From Microcystis sp. T1-4 (GTDB lineage Bacteria > Cyanobacteriota > Cyanobacteriia > Cyanobacteriales > Microcystaceae): a stretch of 33,764 bases of DNA. Positions 8,093 through 17,831 of the stretch are shown here, piece by piece. A model generated the notes under the pieces. The model saw nothing but the letters and a program-made list of their open reading frames with translations, was not told the origin of the DNA and ran no database searches. Each line of letters starts with the position of its first letter. Position 1 is the stretch's first letter. Position numbers and translations under genes: made by a program. Location of the stretch: NCBI RefSeq assembly GCF_000297435.1, contig NZ_CAIP01000004.1, forward strand, positions 1 through 33,764. The letters run 5' to 3'.

Positions 8093-11000
8093 ATGCCAAG
8101 ACTAAATACAAGTGATACAGTTAAAGAACAACTCTCTCTTTTGTTAAGAAGATTATTAACGTATGTAAACGGTGAATCAGTAGAGCAAGCTGATTGGTCA
8201 GATAAAATAATCTATAACTGGTTAAAATATGATAAACCTCACCCAAAACTAATTGTCAAAACAGAATTAAAGGTTTTGGTAGATTTTTGCAACGCTGGTA
8301 CTAAAAAAACATCAGTTATTTCCCTTACTACAATTCAGATGAGAAATGACCTTAAGGTTTTACAAGAATGGGAAATACTAACAGATAATAGATACAAACA
8401 AGCTAAAGGCGCGGCAAATTTGCACTTTACCCTAAATCTTTGGCATTCATCAACAGAAGAAAATTTGAAAAAATTTGAAGAAGAATGGGATAAGCGTAAA
8501 TCTCCCGGTCTTGAAAACTCATCAATTAAAACAGAAATAAATTATGATAATTTCGGATTAATTCCTGATATTTCTCAGATTTATGGTAGAGAAAAAGAAC
8601 TAGAATTATTAAAACAAAAGTTTTTTCAAAATAGTCCCCCGTGTAAAATTATCGGAATTTTCGGAATAGCAGGAATCGGAAAAACATCTCTTGTCTGTAA
8701 ACTGATTGAGCAAATTCAAGAGGAATTTTATCGTGTTATCTATTGGTCTTTTTTGAATCCCCCTTTACCCCTAGAATTTCTGGAAAATACAAGTAATATT
8801 ATTTCACAGAATATTAGTTTTAAGGCAGAAGATAAATTTAAAATAAAACTGATAAAATTTATCAAGATACTAGCCAAATATCGTTGTTTATTATTTTTAG
8901 ATAATATTGATGCGATTATTGAGCATGAAAACTATCGAGAATATAGCGAAATTTTACAAGCAATTGGTCAGTCAAAGCACAATAGCTGTTTAATTATAAC
9001 CAGTCGAAAAATTCCTCAAAAACTTGAATCGTTAGTGGGAAATAAAACTTCAACTTATTTCCGAGATTTACAAGGACTTGACTATCAAACTGGACGGCAA
9101 ATTTTGAGAGATATTGACACCTTTCATGGTTCAGAGGATGAATGGCAATTTTTAATTCAACAAGTCTGTCACGGCAATCCTTTATTCATCAAATCTATCG
9201 CTCATCATATTCAACGAGTTCATCATAATAATCTCTCGGATTTTCTTTTAAAAGGTAATCTTCTGATAGAAAAAATCGAGTCTATTTTAAATTCTTACTT
9301 TCAGCAACTATCTGATTTAGAAAAAGCGATTATTTTTGAGTTAGCGATTAATCGAAATCCAGTTTCTTTGTCGGAACTAGAACATAATATTATCATTGAA
9401 CCTGACGGTAAAAGTATCCAAGAAGGGATCAGATCATTATCTAGCAAAATTCTGTTAGATAAAAAAGATGACTACTTTACCATACATCCTCTACTGATTG
9501 AATATTTCACTCAAAAAATTATTACCATAGCAACCGAAGAAATCAAAACTGAAAAATTCCAATTATTAAGAAGTAATTCCTTGACTAAAACTACTGTTCC
9601 TGATTATCTAAGAAAGATTCAAATTAATGTTATTTTACACCCAATAATCAAGAACTTAATCCATGATTTTCAAGAAAACAATCTGGAAAGCAAACTAATT
9701 GATTGTTTAAAGACATTAAAACATCAACCTTCTGGACAAATTGGGGGCATTGCTGGCAATATTATTAACTTACTTAATATACTGAAAAATGGTCATTTAA
9801 TCGGCTACGATTTTTCCCATATCCCTATTCGACAAGTCGATTTTTCAAACATTAGACTCAACCAAGTAGATTTTTCCTATTCACAGTTTTTTGACTGTAT
9901 TTTCCCTCAAACTTGTGGCAGTATTTTATCAATTTCTTGCAGTCAGTTTAATCACTCTTTTCCAAGAGAAGAGCTTTTAGCAACTGGTGACAGTCATGGG
10001 ATGATTTACCTCTGGAAAGTCAAACAAGACGGAAAATTAGAATTAAGCAAAAGTTTTCCTGCTCACGGAAGTTGGGTGTGGTCAGTAGCCTTAAATTCCG
10101 AGGGACAGTTACTAGCAAGTGGGGGACAAGACGGAATTGTTAAAATTTGGTCTATTACAACAGATATATCTATAAATTGCCATTCTTTGCCCCACCCTTC
10201 TCAAAAACATTATGCTCCTATTAGATCAGTTACTTTTAGTGCTGATAGTAAGTTTTTAGCCACAGGAAGTGAGGACAAAACTATTAAAATATGGTCAGTT
10301 GAAACAGGAGAATGTCTCCACACCCTTGAAGGACATCAAGAACGAGTGGGTGGTGTTACTTTTAGTCCAAATGGTCAACTTTTAGCCAGTGGGAGCGCTG
10401 ATAAAACTATCAAAATATGGTCAGTTGACACGGGAGAATGTCTCCATACTCTTACAGGACACCAAGATTGGGTTTGGCAAGTTGCCTTTAGTTCCGATGG
10501 TCAACTTCTAGCCAGTGGAAGTGGGGATAAAACCATTAAAATATGGTCTATTATAGAAGGAGAATATCAAAATATTGATACTTTAACGGGACACGAAAGC
10601 TGGATTTGGTCAATTGCTTTTAGTCCGGACGGTCAATATATAGCCAGTGGGAGTGAAGATTTTACACTGCGGTTATGGTCAGTAAAAACCAGAGAATGTC
10701 TTCAATGTTTTAGGGGATATGGCAATCGATTATCATCGATTACTTTCAGCACCGATAGTCAATATATTTTGAGTGGTTCTATAGATCGTTCGATCCGATT
10801 ATGGTCTATCAAAAACCATAAATGTCTTCAACAGATTAATGGTCATACTGACTGGATCTGTTCAGTAGCTTTTAGTCCCGATGGAAAAACATTGATAAGT
10901 GGAAGCGGAGATCAAACGATTAGATTATGGTCAGGGGAAAGTGGCAAAGTAATTAAAATTTTACAAGAAAAAGATTATTGGGTTTTATTGCATCAAGTCG

Positions 11001-11836
11001 CGGTTAGTCCGAATGGTCAACTGATTGCTAGTACCAGTCACGATAACACCATCAAACTTTGGGATATTAGGACAGATGAAAAATACACTTTTTCCCCAGA
11101 ACATCAAAAGCGCGTATGGTCGATCGCTTTTAGTCCTAATAGTCAAATGCTGGTAAGTGGTAGTGGAGATAATTCTGTTAAGCTTTGGTCGGTTCCGAGA
11201 GGATTTTGTCTCAAGACTTTTGAGGAACATCAGGCCTGGGTATTATCAGTAACTTTTAGTCCTGACGGAAGATTAATAGCAACTGGTAGTGAAGATCGAA
11301 CTATAAAACTCTGGTCTATTGAAGATGATATGACTCAATCTTTGCGGACTTTTAAAGGTCATCAAGGAAGAATTTGGTCTGTTGTCTTTAGCTCTGACGG
11401 TCAGCGATTAGCCAGTTCAAGTGATGATCAAACGGTCAAAGTTTGGCAAGTCAAAGATGGTAGATTAATTAATAGTTTTGAAGGTCATAAGTCTTGGGTA
11501 TGGTCAGTGGCCTTTAGTCCCGATGGGAAGTTACTAGCAAGTGGAGGGGATGACGCAACAATCCGAATTTGGGATGTTGAAACAGGTGAACTTCATCAAC
11601 TCCTGTGTGAACATACTAAAAGTGTCAGGTCAGTCTGTTTTAGTCCCAACGGTAAGACATTGGCCAGCGCAGGTGAAGACGAGACGATTAAACTTTGGAA
11701 CCTAAAAACAGGAGAGTGTCAGAACACTTTACGCTCTCCTAGACTTTATGAACAAACAAATATTAAGGGAGTAGAAGGGTTGAATTATGAAACGATCAAC
11801 ACAATGAAAATTTTAGGAGCTTTTCTGTCACGTTGA
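8093..11836 (+). CDS. NB-ARC STAND NTPase with 14 WD40 repeats
   Basis: 1247 residues. The N-terminal ~140 residues are an alpha/beta, probably winged-helix, domain of the kind heading many cyanobacterial NB-ARC proteins (LLTYVNGE, then LHFTLNLWH). The NB-ARC core follows, with P-loop GIFGIAGIGKTSL at about 188-200 and Walker B RCLLFLDNID near 263, then a helical arm. A short pentapeptide-like stretch (VDFSNIRLNQVDFS) precedes 14 WD40 repeats from about 615 to 1225, enough for two seven-bladed propellers. Repeats show the usual SPDGQLLASGS...TIKIWS pattern, and several are nearly identical. STAND proteins of this kind act as sensors: ligand binding by the propeller releases the NTPase. No catalytic effector domain is seen, so it may act through a partner. 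Confidence 0.93.
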   Translation: MPRLNTSDTVKEQLSLLLRRLLTYVNGESVEQADWSDKIIYNWLKYDKPHPKLIVKTELKVLVDFCNAGTKKTSVISLTTIQMRNDLKVLQEWEILTDNRYKQAKGAANLHFTLNLWHSSTEENLKKFEEEWDKRKSPGLENSSIKTEINYDNFGLIPDISQIYGREKELELLKQKFFQNSPPCKIIGIFGIAGIGKTSLVCKLIEQIQEEFYRVIYWSFLNPPLPLEFLENTSNIISQNISFKAEDKFKIKLIKFIKILAKYRCLLFLDNIDAIIEHENYREYSEILQAIGQSKHNSCLIITSRKIPQKLESLVGNKTSTYFRDLQGLDYQTGRQILRDIDTFHGSEDEWQFLIQQVCHGNPLFIKSIAHHIQRVHHNNLSDFLLKGNLLIEKIESILNSYFQQLSDLEKAIIFELAINRNPVSLSELEHNIIIEPDGKSIQEGIRSLSSKILLDKKDDYFTIHPLLIEYFTQKIITIATEEIKTEKFQLLRSNSLTKTTVPDYLRKIQINVILHPIIKNLIHDFQENNLESKLIDCLKTLKHQPSGQIGGIAGNIINLLNILKNGHLIGYDFSHIPIRQVDFSNIRLNQVDFSYSQFFDCIFPQTCGSILSISCSQFNHSFPREELLATGDSHGMIYLWKVKQDGKLELSKSFPAHGSWVWSVALNSEGQLLASGGQDGIVKIWSITTDISINCHSLPHPSQKHYAPIRSVTFSADSKFLATGSEDKTIKIWSVETGECLHTLEGHQERVGGVTFSPNGQLLASGSADKTIKIWSVDTGECLHTLTGHQDWVWQVAFSSDGQLLASGSGDKTIKIWSIIEGEYQNIDTLTGHESWIWSIAFSPDGQYIASGSEDFTLRLWSVKTRECLQCFRGYGNRLSSITFSTDSQYILSGSIDRSIRLWSIKNHKCLQQINGHTDWICSVAFSPDGKTLISGSGDQTIRLWSGESGKVIKILQEKDYWVLLHQVAVSPNGQLIASTSHDNTIKLWDIRTDEKYTFSPEHQKRVWSIAFSPNSQMLVSGSGDNSVKLWSVPRGFCLKTFEEHQAWVLSVTFSPDGRLIATGSEDRTIKLWSIEDDMTQSLRTFKGHQGRIWSVVFSSDGQRLASSSDDQTVKVWQVKDGRLINSFEGHKSWVWSVAFSPDGKLLASGGDDATIRIWDVETGELHQLLCEHTKSVRSVCFSPNGKTLASAGEDETIKLWNLKTGECQNTLRSPRLYEQTNIKGVEGLNYETINTMKILGAFLSR

Positions 11837-11915
11837 AGAGAGGATAGAAGTTAGTCAAGGGAGTCTCAATGAGAGGTAATCCCGATCTGAAAATCCCTAA
11901 AACCCCACACCCCAC

Positions 11916-11953
11916 TTCATAATTCATAATTCATCATTCATAATTCATAATTC
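11916..11953. repeat. TTCATAA short tandem repeat
   Basis: About five degenerate copies of a 7-8 bp unit (AATTCATA) fill the gap between the convergent WD40 and DUF3769 genes. The same unit on the other strand (GAATTATG) recurs at 17832-17866. These are common slippage repeats between genes in this type of genome. Confidence 0.7.
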
Positions 11954-11963
11954 CCATGTAGTC

Positions 11964-14357
11964 TTAACGGGTTACTCCATCCACCACCGGACGGACATCG
12001 CTGCCCTCAAAATAGCCGGGGTTGCCTGTCCAGTTGAAATCCGACACGCGGATGTTGAGTATTCCCAACTGCAGCACTGGGTTATAGCGCAAAATTAAAC
12101 TATAGGTGCGACGACTCCATTCAAGAAAATATTCTGTACTGATTTCCTTCGCTTGATCGATACTATAAACACTCTGGAAACCCACACGAATCGGACCATA
12201 TACCTGTTGGGTTATACCATAGGACATGGTTTGTTGATCAACAAAGCGATCGAAGAAAAAGGGTGATTGTCCGTTAACTAAACCCTGACTAAAACTAATA
12301 TTAAACCCGGTATAGTCGAAAAAATTGCTAGAAAAACGCCCAAACTGTCCTAATAATCCCACGGTTCCCGTGACGGAATTTTGCGTCTCTCCATTAGTGT
12401 AATAACCGGTGACACCAGTGACACCAGTGACAAGAGCAATATAGGGTTGAACGGGAAGAGGAGAAAATCTTAACCCTTGGTCGGGAGTCGGTGGTAAAGT
12501 AGGGGCAGACCAGAGTAAAAAACTGCGATTGAGGGAGACAGCACCCTGAAAACGGCTTAAATTAGTCACATTATCCGTTGCATTGGCCGCTAAAAGATCA
12601 CTGCGATCGGTGGGTGCGTTAACATTCTGAACAGAAGCTTGATAACTGAGTCTAATATCCGTATTGGGGACGACAATCACCGGTGAGGTCAAAATTGCCC
12701 CAAAACTGCTATTAACCGTCTGAAACCCCAAAGAACCGTTAAAGAGACGCTCGCGATAATTGTACTCCACATTGAGCAGATAGGGATCCTGCAACTGTCC
12801 GATCGTCTGTTGAAAGCGAATTTTAGAACGAACAGTATTTTCGATCTGTTCCAAATCTAAATTAGAAAAAGAAGCTGTCGCTTGCAAAAACGAGCGCTCA
12901 CCAAAATTAGTGGCAAAATTGCCCAATAAACCAAAAGCTTTCGGACTAAGGGGTGAAACTTCGCCACCTCCGGGGTTAGCTGAGGGAAAAGCATCGGGAT
13001 TAAGGACTTTTTGAATTAAATATTGCGGTGTCAACTCAAAAAGAGTCTTCGGTGTCTCCACTAAAGTTAGGGGACTTTCTACGAAAAATCCGCCCCGATC
13101 CTCCCCATCATAGCCCGGGGCAATTAAAAAAGGACGACGACGACGGCGATCGAACGTAAGACTATTAATAAAAGTGGGTGCCACTACCCGTTGATCGAAA
13201 ACCAACTGGGAATTACTCATCCGCAACTCATCGGTAAAAGGGCCAGTACTGCGAAAAGTGGCGGAATTGGCCCGAACTTCCAATTCAGGGGGGGAAAAAG
13301 GGTCATTTGTCAGACGCACATTAGTGGCATTCCACACCTTACCATCAAAATTCAAGCGCTCGGCCTGAAAACGGACACGATTAATCGTTCCTCCCGATGG
13401 ACTACTAATATTCTGTCGATCGCGCCGACTGGGATCCTGTCCCCCGACGACAAATTGAAAACCCTCTCCCGTGGTGATTCTCTGCAAGGGTTGATTTAAT
13501 GCCAAACGATCAGTTAGGGTTCCAAAAGAACTACCGGCCCCCACATCCGTGGGCAGCGTTTGTCCTAAATCCCTAGCGGTGCTGGGTTGAAAAATCTCCC
13601 CATTGGCATTAAATACCACACCGCTATCCTGGACGAAATAATACTCAAAGCGATCGCCGCGCAGGATTTGATCTCCCCGGGTTAGGATCACTTGGCCCTC
13701 CGCTACCGCTAACTTTTCGGGAAGATTAATCTGTAAGCGATCGGCCGTTAGTACACTTTGGGCAAAACGCAGGGTGACATTACCTCTAGCGGTGATAATC
13801 TGCCGATTTTGGTCAAATTCCTGCTCATCGGCCACTAATTCTAGGGGTCTTTCCCCTTCTGGATTAACTGCATCGGTCTGAGCTAGGCTGTTATTGAGGG
13901 AAATCCAGTATTCTTGGCTGGTTTTTTCGCCTTTTTTCCTCACTAATAGCCGAGTCGAGCCATTTTTCTGGTTAAGAGCTTTTTGATTTAATCCTGAAAC
14001 TATCTCGGTTTCGGGATGAATGGTGACATCAACGGCTGCGGGGGGTGGAGAATTCTGAACAGAAAGGGGTTTTCCTAAAGCTGCCGCATCACCCCCACTG
14101 CTAGGTAAAGGTTCTAAGGGAATACCCTGATCGGGAACCAAGGGTTTTACCTCGACGGTTTCCGGGGGTGGAGTGACGGTGAGGGGAATAGAAACGCTCT
14201 CTTCTGAAGGCTTTTTTGCCTCTAGAGGTGCTGGGGTGACAGGGAGGGGAACTACAGACGTGGGAATATTTTCAGAAACTTGGCGCTCCTCCGTTTCCGG
14301 TTCAGCTACAGTATTAATTAGGGCAGGTGGTTCAACAGCTAAGATAAAAAAAGACAT
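11964..14357 (-). CDS. DUF3769 LptD-like outer-membrane protein
   Basis: 797 residues. After a Pro-rich N terminus (about 1-115) comes an OstA/LptA-like beta domain (about 165-275; LVADEQEFDQNRQIITARGNV, then LTRGDQILRGDRFEYYF). The remaining ~500 residues are beta-strand rich and fit an outer-membrane barrel. Cyanobacteria have this DUF3769 protein in place of classical LptD, and it is thought to insert lipopolysaccharide into the outer membrane. A TGA stop lies 7 codons before ATG 14357, so no longer form exists, and a typical signal peptide is not evident. lptF, lptB and lptA relatives lie downstream in the window on the same strand. Family call is good; the transport role follows from family knowledge. 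Confidence 0.85.
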   Translation of the reverse strand: MSFFILAVEPPALINTVAEPETEERQVSENIPTSVVPLPVTPAPLEAKKPSEESVSIPLTVTPPPETVEVKPLVPDQGIPLEPLPSSGGDAAALGKPLSVQNSPPPAAVDVTIHPETEIVSGLNQKALNQKNGSTRLLVRKKGEKTSQEYWISLNNSLAQTDAVNPEGERPLELVADEQEFDQNRQIITARGNVTLRFAQSVLTADRLQINLPEKLAVAEGQVILTRGDQILRGDRFEYYFVQDSGVVFNANGEIFQPSTARDLGQTLPTDVGAGSSFGTLTDRLALNQPLQRITTGEGFQFVVGGQDPSRRDRQNISSPSGGTINRVRFQAERLNFDGKVWNATNVRLTNDPFSPPELEVRANSATFRSTGPFTDELRMSNSQLVFDQRVVAPTFINSLTFDRRRRRPFLIAPGYDGEDRGGFFVESPLTLVETPKTLFELTPQYLIQKVLNPDAFPSANPGGGEVSPLSPKAFGLLGNFATNFGERSFLQATASFSNLDLEQIENTVRSKIRFQQTIGQLQDPYLLNVEYNYRERLFNGSLGFQTVNSSFGAILTSPVIVVPNTDIRLSYQASVQNVNAPTDRSDLLAANATDNVTNLSRFQGAVSLNRSFLLWSAPTLPPTPDQGLRFSPLPVQPYIALVTGVTGVTGYYTNGETQNSVTGTVGLLGQFGRFSSNFFDYTGFNISFSQGLVNGQSPFFFDRFVDQQTMSYGITQQVYGPIRVGFQSVYSIDQAKEISTEYFLEWSRRTYSLILRYNPVLQLGILNIRVSDFNWTGNPGYFEGSDVRPVVDGVTR

Positions 14358-14497
14358 GACTGCACGAGTCGGCGATCAAAATAGAGGACGAGCGAACCTC
14401 ATTGATACTACCATGATCATTATTCCTAGGGAGACAGGGAAAGTTTAATAACTTGTTCCCTGTGCCTCTACCCTAGAACCGGTTTGTTAATTGTCTT

Positions 14498-14614
14498 CTA
14501 CTCAAAGTCTTTGCGTCCGGGGTTACGGGTAGGATCGCCGGAAAGGAATCCAAAGATAAAAAGTAAGACAAAGAAGGAAACAACGATATAAACGGCGATT
14601 TTTAGGGTTAACAT
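14498..14614 (-). CDS. psbI: Photosystem II reaction centre protein I
   Basis: 38 residues, starting MLTLKIAVYIVVSFFVLL and ending in the SGDPTRNPGRKDFE tail. This is the classic PsbI layout: one transmembrane helix and a short charged stromal-side tail. PsbI binds next to D1 and CP43 and helps assemble photosystem II in thylakoids. A strong ribosome site AAGGAGA (14626-14632, minus strand) precedes the ATG. The gene stands alone between the DUF3769 gene and a repeat-filled gap. Confidence 0.97.
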   Translation of the reverse strand: MLTLKIAVYIVVSFFVLLFIFGFLSGDPTRNPGRKDFE

Positions 14615-14723
14615 TACTAAGACGTTCTCCTTAGACTAGATTAATTCAATAACAGGGGTGAGCATACCTTGACCTACTTTACCCTATTTGAGTGATCCCT
14701 GAACAGAGAAAAGTGATCAGTCT

Positions 14724-14785
14724 TCAGTTATCAGTTATCAGTTATCAGTTATCAGTGAGCAGTTATCAGTGAGCGGTGAGCAGAT
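14724..14785. repeat. CAGTTATCAGTTAT tandem repeat
   Basis: Degenerate copies of a 7-bp unit (CAGTTAT, later CAGTGAG) lie between psbI and a MITE. The 396-base gene-free stretch 14615-15010 holds this repeat, the MITE at 14795-14937 and presumably the promoters of psbI and rsmI; no further gene was found in it. Confidence 0.75.
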
Positions 14786-14794
14786 GTGAGTTTT

Positions 14795-14937
14795 GGCTCT
14801 TCTAGGTTCTGTGTGATAAGTTTAACTTACAGAGGATTGATCGATCTTTGTGTCCTTTGTGTCTCTGTGGTTCGTTCCACTCACTGCCCCAAGACTGTAT
14901 CTTAGAATACATTTTACCCACCAAACCTGGGAGAGCC
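14795..14937. mobile_element. MITE copy 1 (143 bp, 14-bp terminal inverted repeats, 7-bp target duplication)
   Basis: The left end GGCTCTTCTAGGTT and right end AACCTGGGAGAGCC are inverted repeats with two mismatches. The element is flanked on both sides by GAGTTTT (14788-14794 and 14938-14944), a perfect 7-bp duplication. It has no coding capacity. A related copy lies at 22490-22638 and shares most of the interior (GTGTGATAAGTTTAACTTA, GTGTCCTTTGTGTCT, TATCTTAGAATACATTTT). Confidence 0.8.
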
Positions 14938-15010
14938 GAGTTTTTAGTTTACTGATTACTGGGTACTGATCACTGAAAATACGACTAAATAGCCTATTTT
15001 TAGCTAATTT

Positions 15011-15850
15011 ATGAATAATATCGGTAAATTGTATGTGGTGGGAACGCCGATCGGTAATTTAGACGATCTGACTTTCCGGTCCCTGGCAACTCTCAAAAAA
15101 GTCTCTCTAATTGCTGCTGAAGATACCAGACACACTGGCAAATTATTGCAGCATTTTGATATTCCAACCCCTCAAATTAGTTACCACGAACATAATCGTC
15201 TTTCCCGTCTCGATGAGTTATTAAATATTCTCAGCCAAGGTCAGGATATCGCCTTGGTTACTGATGCGGGAATGCCGGGGATTTCTGACCCTGGTTATGA
15301 GTTAATTAAAGCTTGTATAGAAGCTAAGATCGAAGTGGTTCCCATCCCCGGAGTAACGGCGGTAATTACTGCTTTAGCGGTGTCGGGATTACCCACGGAA
15401 AGATTCTGTTTTGAAGGATTTCTTCCGGGTAAGGAAAAGCTCAGACAAGAGCGCTTAGAGGGTTTAAAAACTGAAACGAGAACGATGGTTTTTTATGAAG
15501 CTCCTCACAAACTTATTAAGACTTTGGAGGATTTACGAGAAACTTTCGGCCCAACGAGAAAGATAGTTTTAGGTCGGGAATTAACCAAGCTTTACGAAGA
15601 AATTTGGCGAGGAACTGTCGCCGAGGCGATTAATTTATATCGGGAGAATAAAACTCCTAAAGGGGAATTTACAATCGTAGTTATGGGCAACAATCAGGCC
15701 GATAATATCCAATTATCCGATGAGGAATTAAAACGGGAATTAAAACAAATTATCGAAGGAGGAGTTAATCGATCGCAAGCCAGCAGACAATTAGCACAGG
15801 TTACTAATTTGTCCCGCAGTCGTTTATATAAATTAGCCTTAGAAATTTGA
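15011..15850 (+). CDS. rsmI: 16S rRNA (cytidine1402-2'-O)-methyltransferase
   Basis: 279 residues, the usual length. It starts with the family's GKLYVVGTPIGNLDD and continues with AAEDTRHTGKLL, LVTDAGMPGISDPGYEL and FEGFLPGK, all hallmark RsmI motifs of the tetrapyrrole-methylase fold that bind S-adenosylmethionine. The enzyme methylates the ribose of C1402 in the ribosomal decoding centre. The C-terminal ~50 residues form a helical tail (SRSRLYKLALE). The start codon has no clear Shine-Dalgarno, which is common in cyanobacteria. It is convergent with the lptF-like gene, 36 bases away. Confidence 0.96.
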   Translation: MNNIGKLYVVGTPIGNLDDLTFRSLATLKKVSLIAAEDTRHTGKLLQHFDIPTPQISYHEHNRLSRLDELLNILSQGQDIALVTDAGMPGISDPGYELIKACIEAKIEVVPIPGVTAVITALAVSGLPTERFCFEGFLPGKEKLRQERLEGLKTETRTMVFYEAPHKLIKTLEDLRETFGPTRKIVLGRELTKLYEEIWRGTVAEAINLYRENKTPKGEFTIVVMGNNQADNIQLSDEELKRELKQIIEGGVNRSQASRQLAQVTNLSRSRLYKLALEI

Positions 15851-15886
15851 TGATTATCAATTTTTATTTCCACCGCTAATCCTCGA

Positions 15887-17056
15887 TTACTTAGCCGATT
15901 GAAGTAACAAAATTCCCCCAGCAGTTAATCCTAAAATGTTGGGCAACCAAGCGGCCATCAAGGGGGTTAAAACTCCGCCAATGCCTAAGGAACTGGTGAC
16001 AAAAGATAGGAGATAATAGGAGAAAATTAGGACAATACAAATACCGAAACTGGTGGCTTTATTAGAATTTTGGGGACGCAATCCCAAGGCTGCCCCAATC
16101 ATCCCAAAAACTAAACAAACAAAGGGTAAAGATATTTTCTGCTCGATTTGAACCTGCAATTTTCTAATTTTGGTGGGATTGCCGCTTAATTGCAGTATTT
16201 CTAAGTATTCCCGCGCTTGTCTGAGGGTCATTTCTGAACCATCTCGACCTCGAAAAGCTAAATCTAAAGGGGTACGCGGTAGGGCTAATTGTTGATGTTG
16301 AAAGCGGACAATATTACGATAGGAACCATTAGGATCAATTAGATAAATTGTGCCGTTATAAAAATCCCAGATATTTTTTTCAATATTCCAAGAAGCTGAT
16401 TCTGAGGTAATAATTTGATTAACTTCCGGTTGAGTGCGATCAAGAATGGTTAAACCTAACATTTCTTGACCGTTAAATCTTTCGGCATAAAATAACCTTC
16501 TTAATACCGTTTGCGCTTCCCCTCCATCCGCTGGCCGCACTTTGCCGTATTCAGGATAAATAATATTATCTTCAATAAAAGATTTGCGATTTGGTCGCAG
16601 GGCTTTCGTCATGGTAGCATTAGCTTCATAACTGGCAGCTGGGGCCACATAATCATTAAAAACGTAGGTTAATCCTGTCACTATTAAACTTAGCACAATG
16701 GCGGGAATTATTAGGCGATAAACACTAATTCCAATACTTTTAAAAGCAATTAATTCGCTATCACTGGCTAAACGACTGTAGGCCATTAAAGCTGCTAAAA
16801 GTATTGACATGGGAAAGGCTAAAACAATAAACTCTGGCATTTTTAATAAGAGAATTTTTAGGGCCAAAGTAAAAGGTAAACCCGATTCAGTAATCCGTCG
16901 CACTAAATCAAATAAAGTGCCGATCGCCACTCCCAAGGAAGTGAATAAACCCATACCAAATAGAAAGGGCAATAATAACTCGACAAAAATATAGCGGTCT
17001 AAGATACTAAATCCGGGTATTCTACTTAAATTTCCTTGCCAATTGCCAACTTTCAT
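15887..17056 (-). CDS. LptF/LptG-family lipopolysaccharide export permease
   Basis: 389 residues of the YjgP/YjgQ family. Three membrane helices lie near the N terminus (about 20-120), with the conserved ELLLPFLFG and ALPMSILLAA-like segments. A beta-jellyroll periplasmic domain follows (about 140-270), then three helices at the C terminus. Together with the LptB ATPase it would pull lipopolysaccharide from the inner membrane and pass it to the LptA bridge. Only one permease gene is present here; cyanobacteria often have a single fused-role LptF/G. It lies 31 bases after lptB on the same strand. Confidence 0.9.
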   Translation of the reverse strand: MKVGNWQGNLSRIPGFSILDRYIFVELLLPFLFGMGLFTSLGVAIGTLFDLVRRITESGLPFTLALKILLLKMPEFIVLAFPMSILLAALMAYSRLASDSELIAFKSIGISVYRLIIPAIVLSLIVTGLTYVFNDYVAPAASYEANATMTKALRPNRKSFIEDNIIYPEYGKVRPADGGEAQTVLRRLFYAERFNGQEMLGLTILDRTQPEVNQIITSESASWNIEKNIWDFYNGTIYLIDPNGSYRNIVRFQHQQLALPRTPLDLAFRGRDGSEMTLRQAREYLEILQLSGNPTKIRKLQVQIEQKISLPFVCLVFGMIGAALGLRPQNSNKATSFGICIVLIFSYYLLSFVTSSLGIGGVLTPLMAAWLPNILGLTAGGILLLQSAK

Positions 17057-17087
17057 GATATAATGCAGCAGTTTTTATTAATAACAA

Positions 17088-17816
17088 TTATCTCAAAAAA
17101 TTATCACCCAAATAATACTGACGCACCAGAGGATTATTATAAAGTTCTTCGCCACTTCCCGCCGCTAAAATCTGCCCTTCGCGCATAATATAAGCCCGAT
17201 TAGTGATAGCCAAAGTTTCTCGCACATTGTGATCGGTAATTAAAATTCCCATCTGACGATCCCTTAAACCAGCAATCATCGCTTGAATCTCGGACACGGC
17301 GATCGGATCCACCCCGGCGAAAGGTTCATCTAATAATAAAAATCTTGGTCCGTTGACTCCCACCGCTAAAGCGCGAGCTAATTCCGTCCTCCTTCTTTCT
17401 CCTCCAGAAACGTAGGCCCCTTTAGTGCGAACAATCTTATCGAGGCGAAATTCTTTTAGTAAATCATAGAGACGATTTGCCCGTTGGGAAAAAGGAACTC
17501 CCGACTGTTCTAGGGCTAACTGAATATTTTCTGATACAGTTAAATAACGAAAAATACTGGCCTGCTGCGTCAGATAGCCAATACCCAGACGCGCCCTCTG
17601 ATTAAGGGGTAATTTGGTAATTTCTTTTTGATCGAGCCAAACGCGCCCCAGATTCGGTTTAATTAATCCCGTGGCGATATAAAAAGTTGTGGTTTTCCCC
17701 GCACCATTTGGTCCTAATAACCCGACAATTTCCCCCGGGGCAACAGTAATACTCACCCGGTTAACCACGAGCCTTTTACCGTAGGATTTATGGATATTTT
17801 CTAATACTAAAGTCAT
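17088..17816 (-). CDS. lptB: LPS export ABC transporter ATP-binding protein
   Basis: 242 residues. It shows Walker A GPNGAGKTT, Q-loop YLTQQ, signature VSGGERRRTE, Walker B FLLLDEPFAGVDP and switch His in LITDHNVRET. The DEPFAGVDP and DHNVRETL forms are typical of LptB. It powers lipopolysaccharide extraction with the LptF/G permease encoded next. The gap to lptA upstream (219 bases) is filled with short tandem repeats. Confidence 0.94.
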   Translation of the reverse strand: MTLVLENIHKSYGKRLVVNRVSITVAPGEIVGLLGPNGAGKTTTFYIATGLIKPNLGRVWLDQKEITKLPLNQRARLGIGYLTQQASIFRYLTVSENIQLALEQSGVPFSQRANRLYDLLKEFRLDKIVRTKGAYVSGGERRRTELARALAVGVNGPRFLLLDEPFAGVDPIAVSEIQAMIAGLRDRQMGILITDHNVRETLAITNRAYIMREGQILAAGSGEELYNNPLVRQYYLGDNFLR

Positions 17817-17831
17817 CTTTATCCGGTGTTG

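Noticed and set aside
8093..11836. CRISPR-like or tandem DNA repeat within the WD40 region
   Set aside because: The periodicity is about 126 bases of coding sequence and is explained by WD40 repeats.
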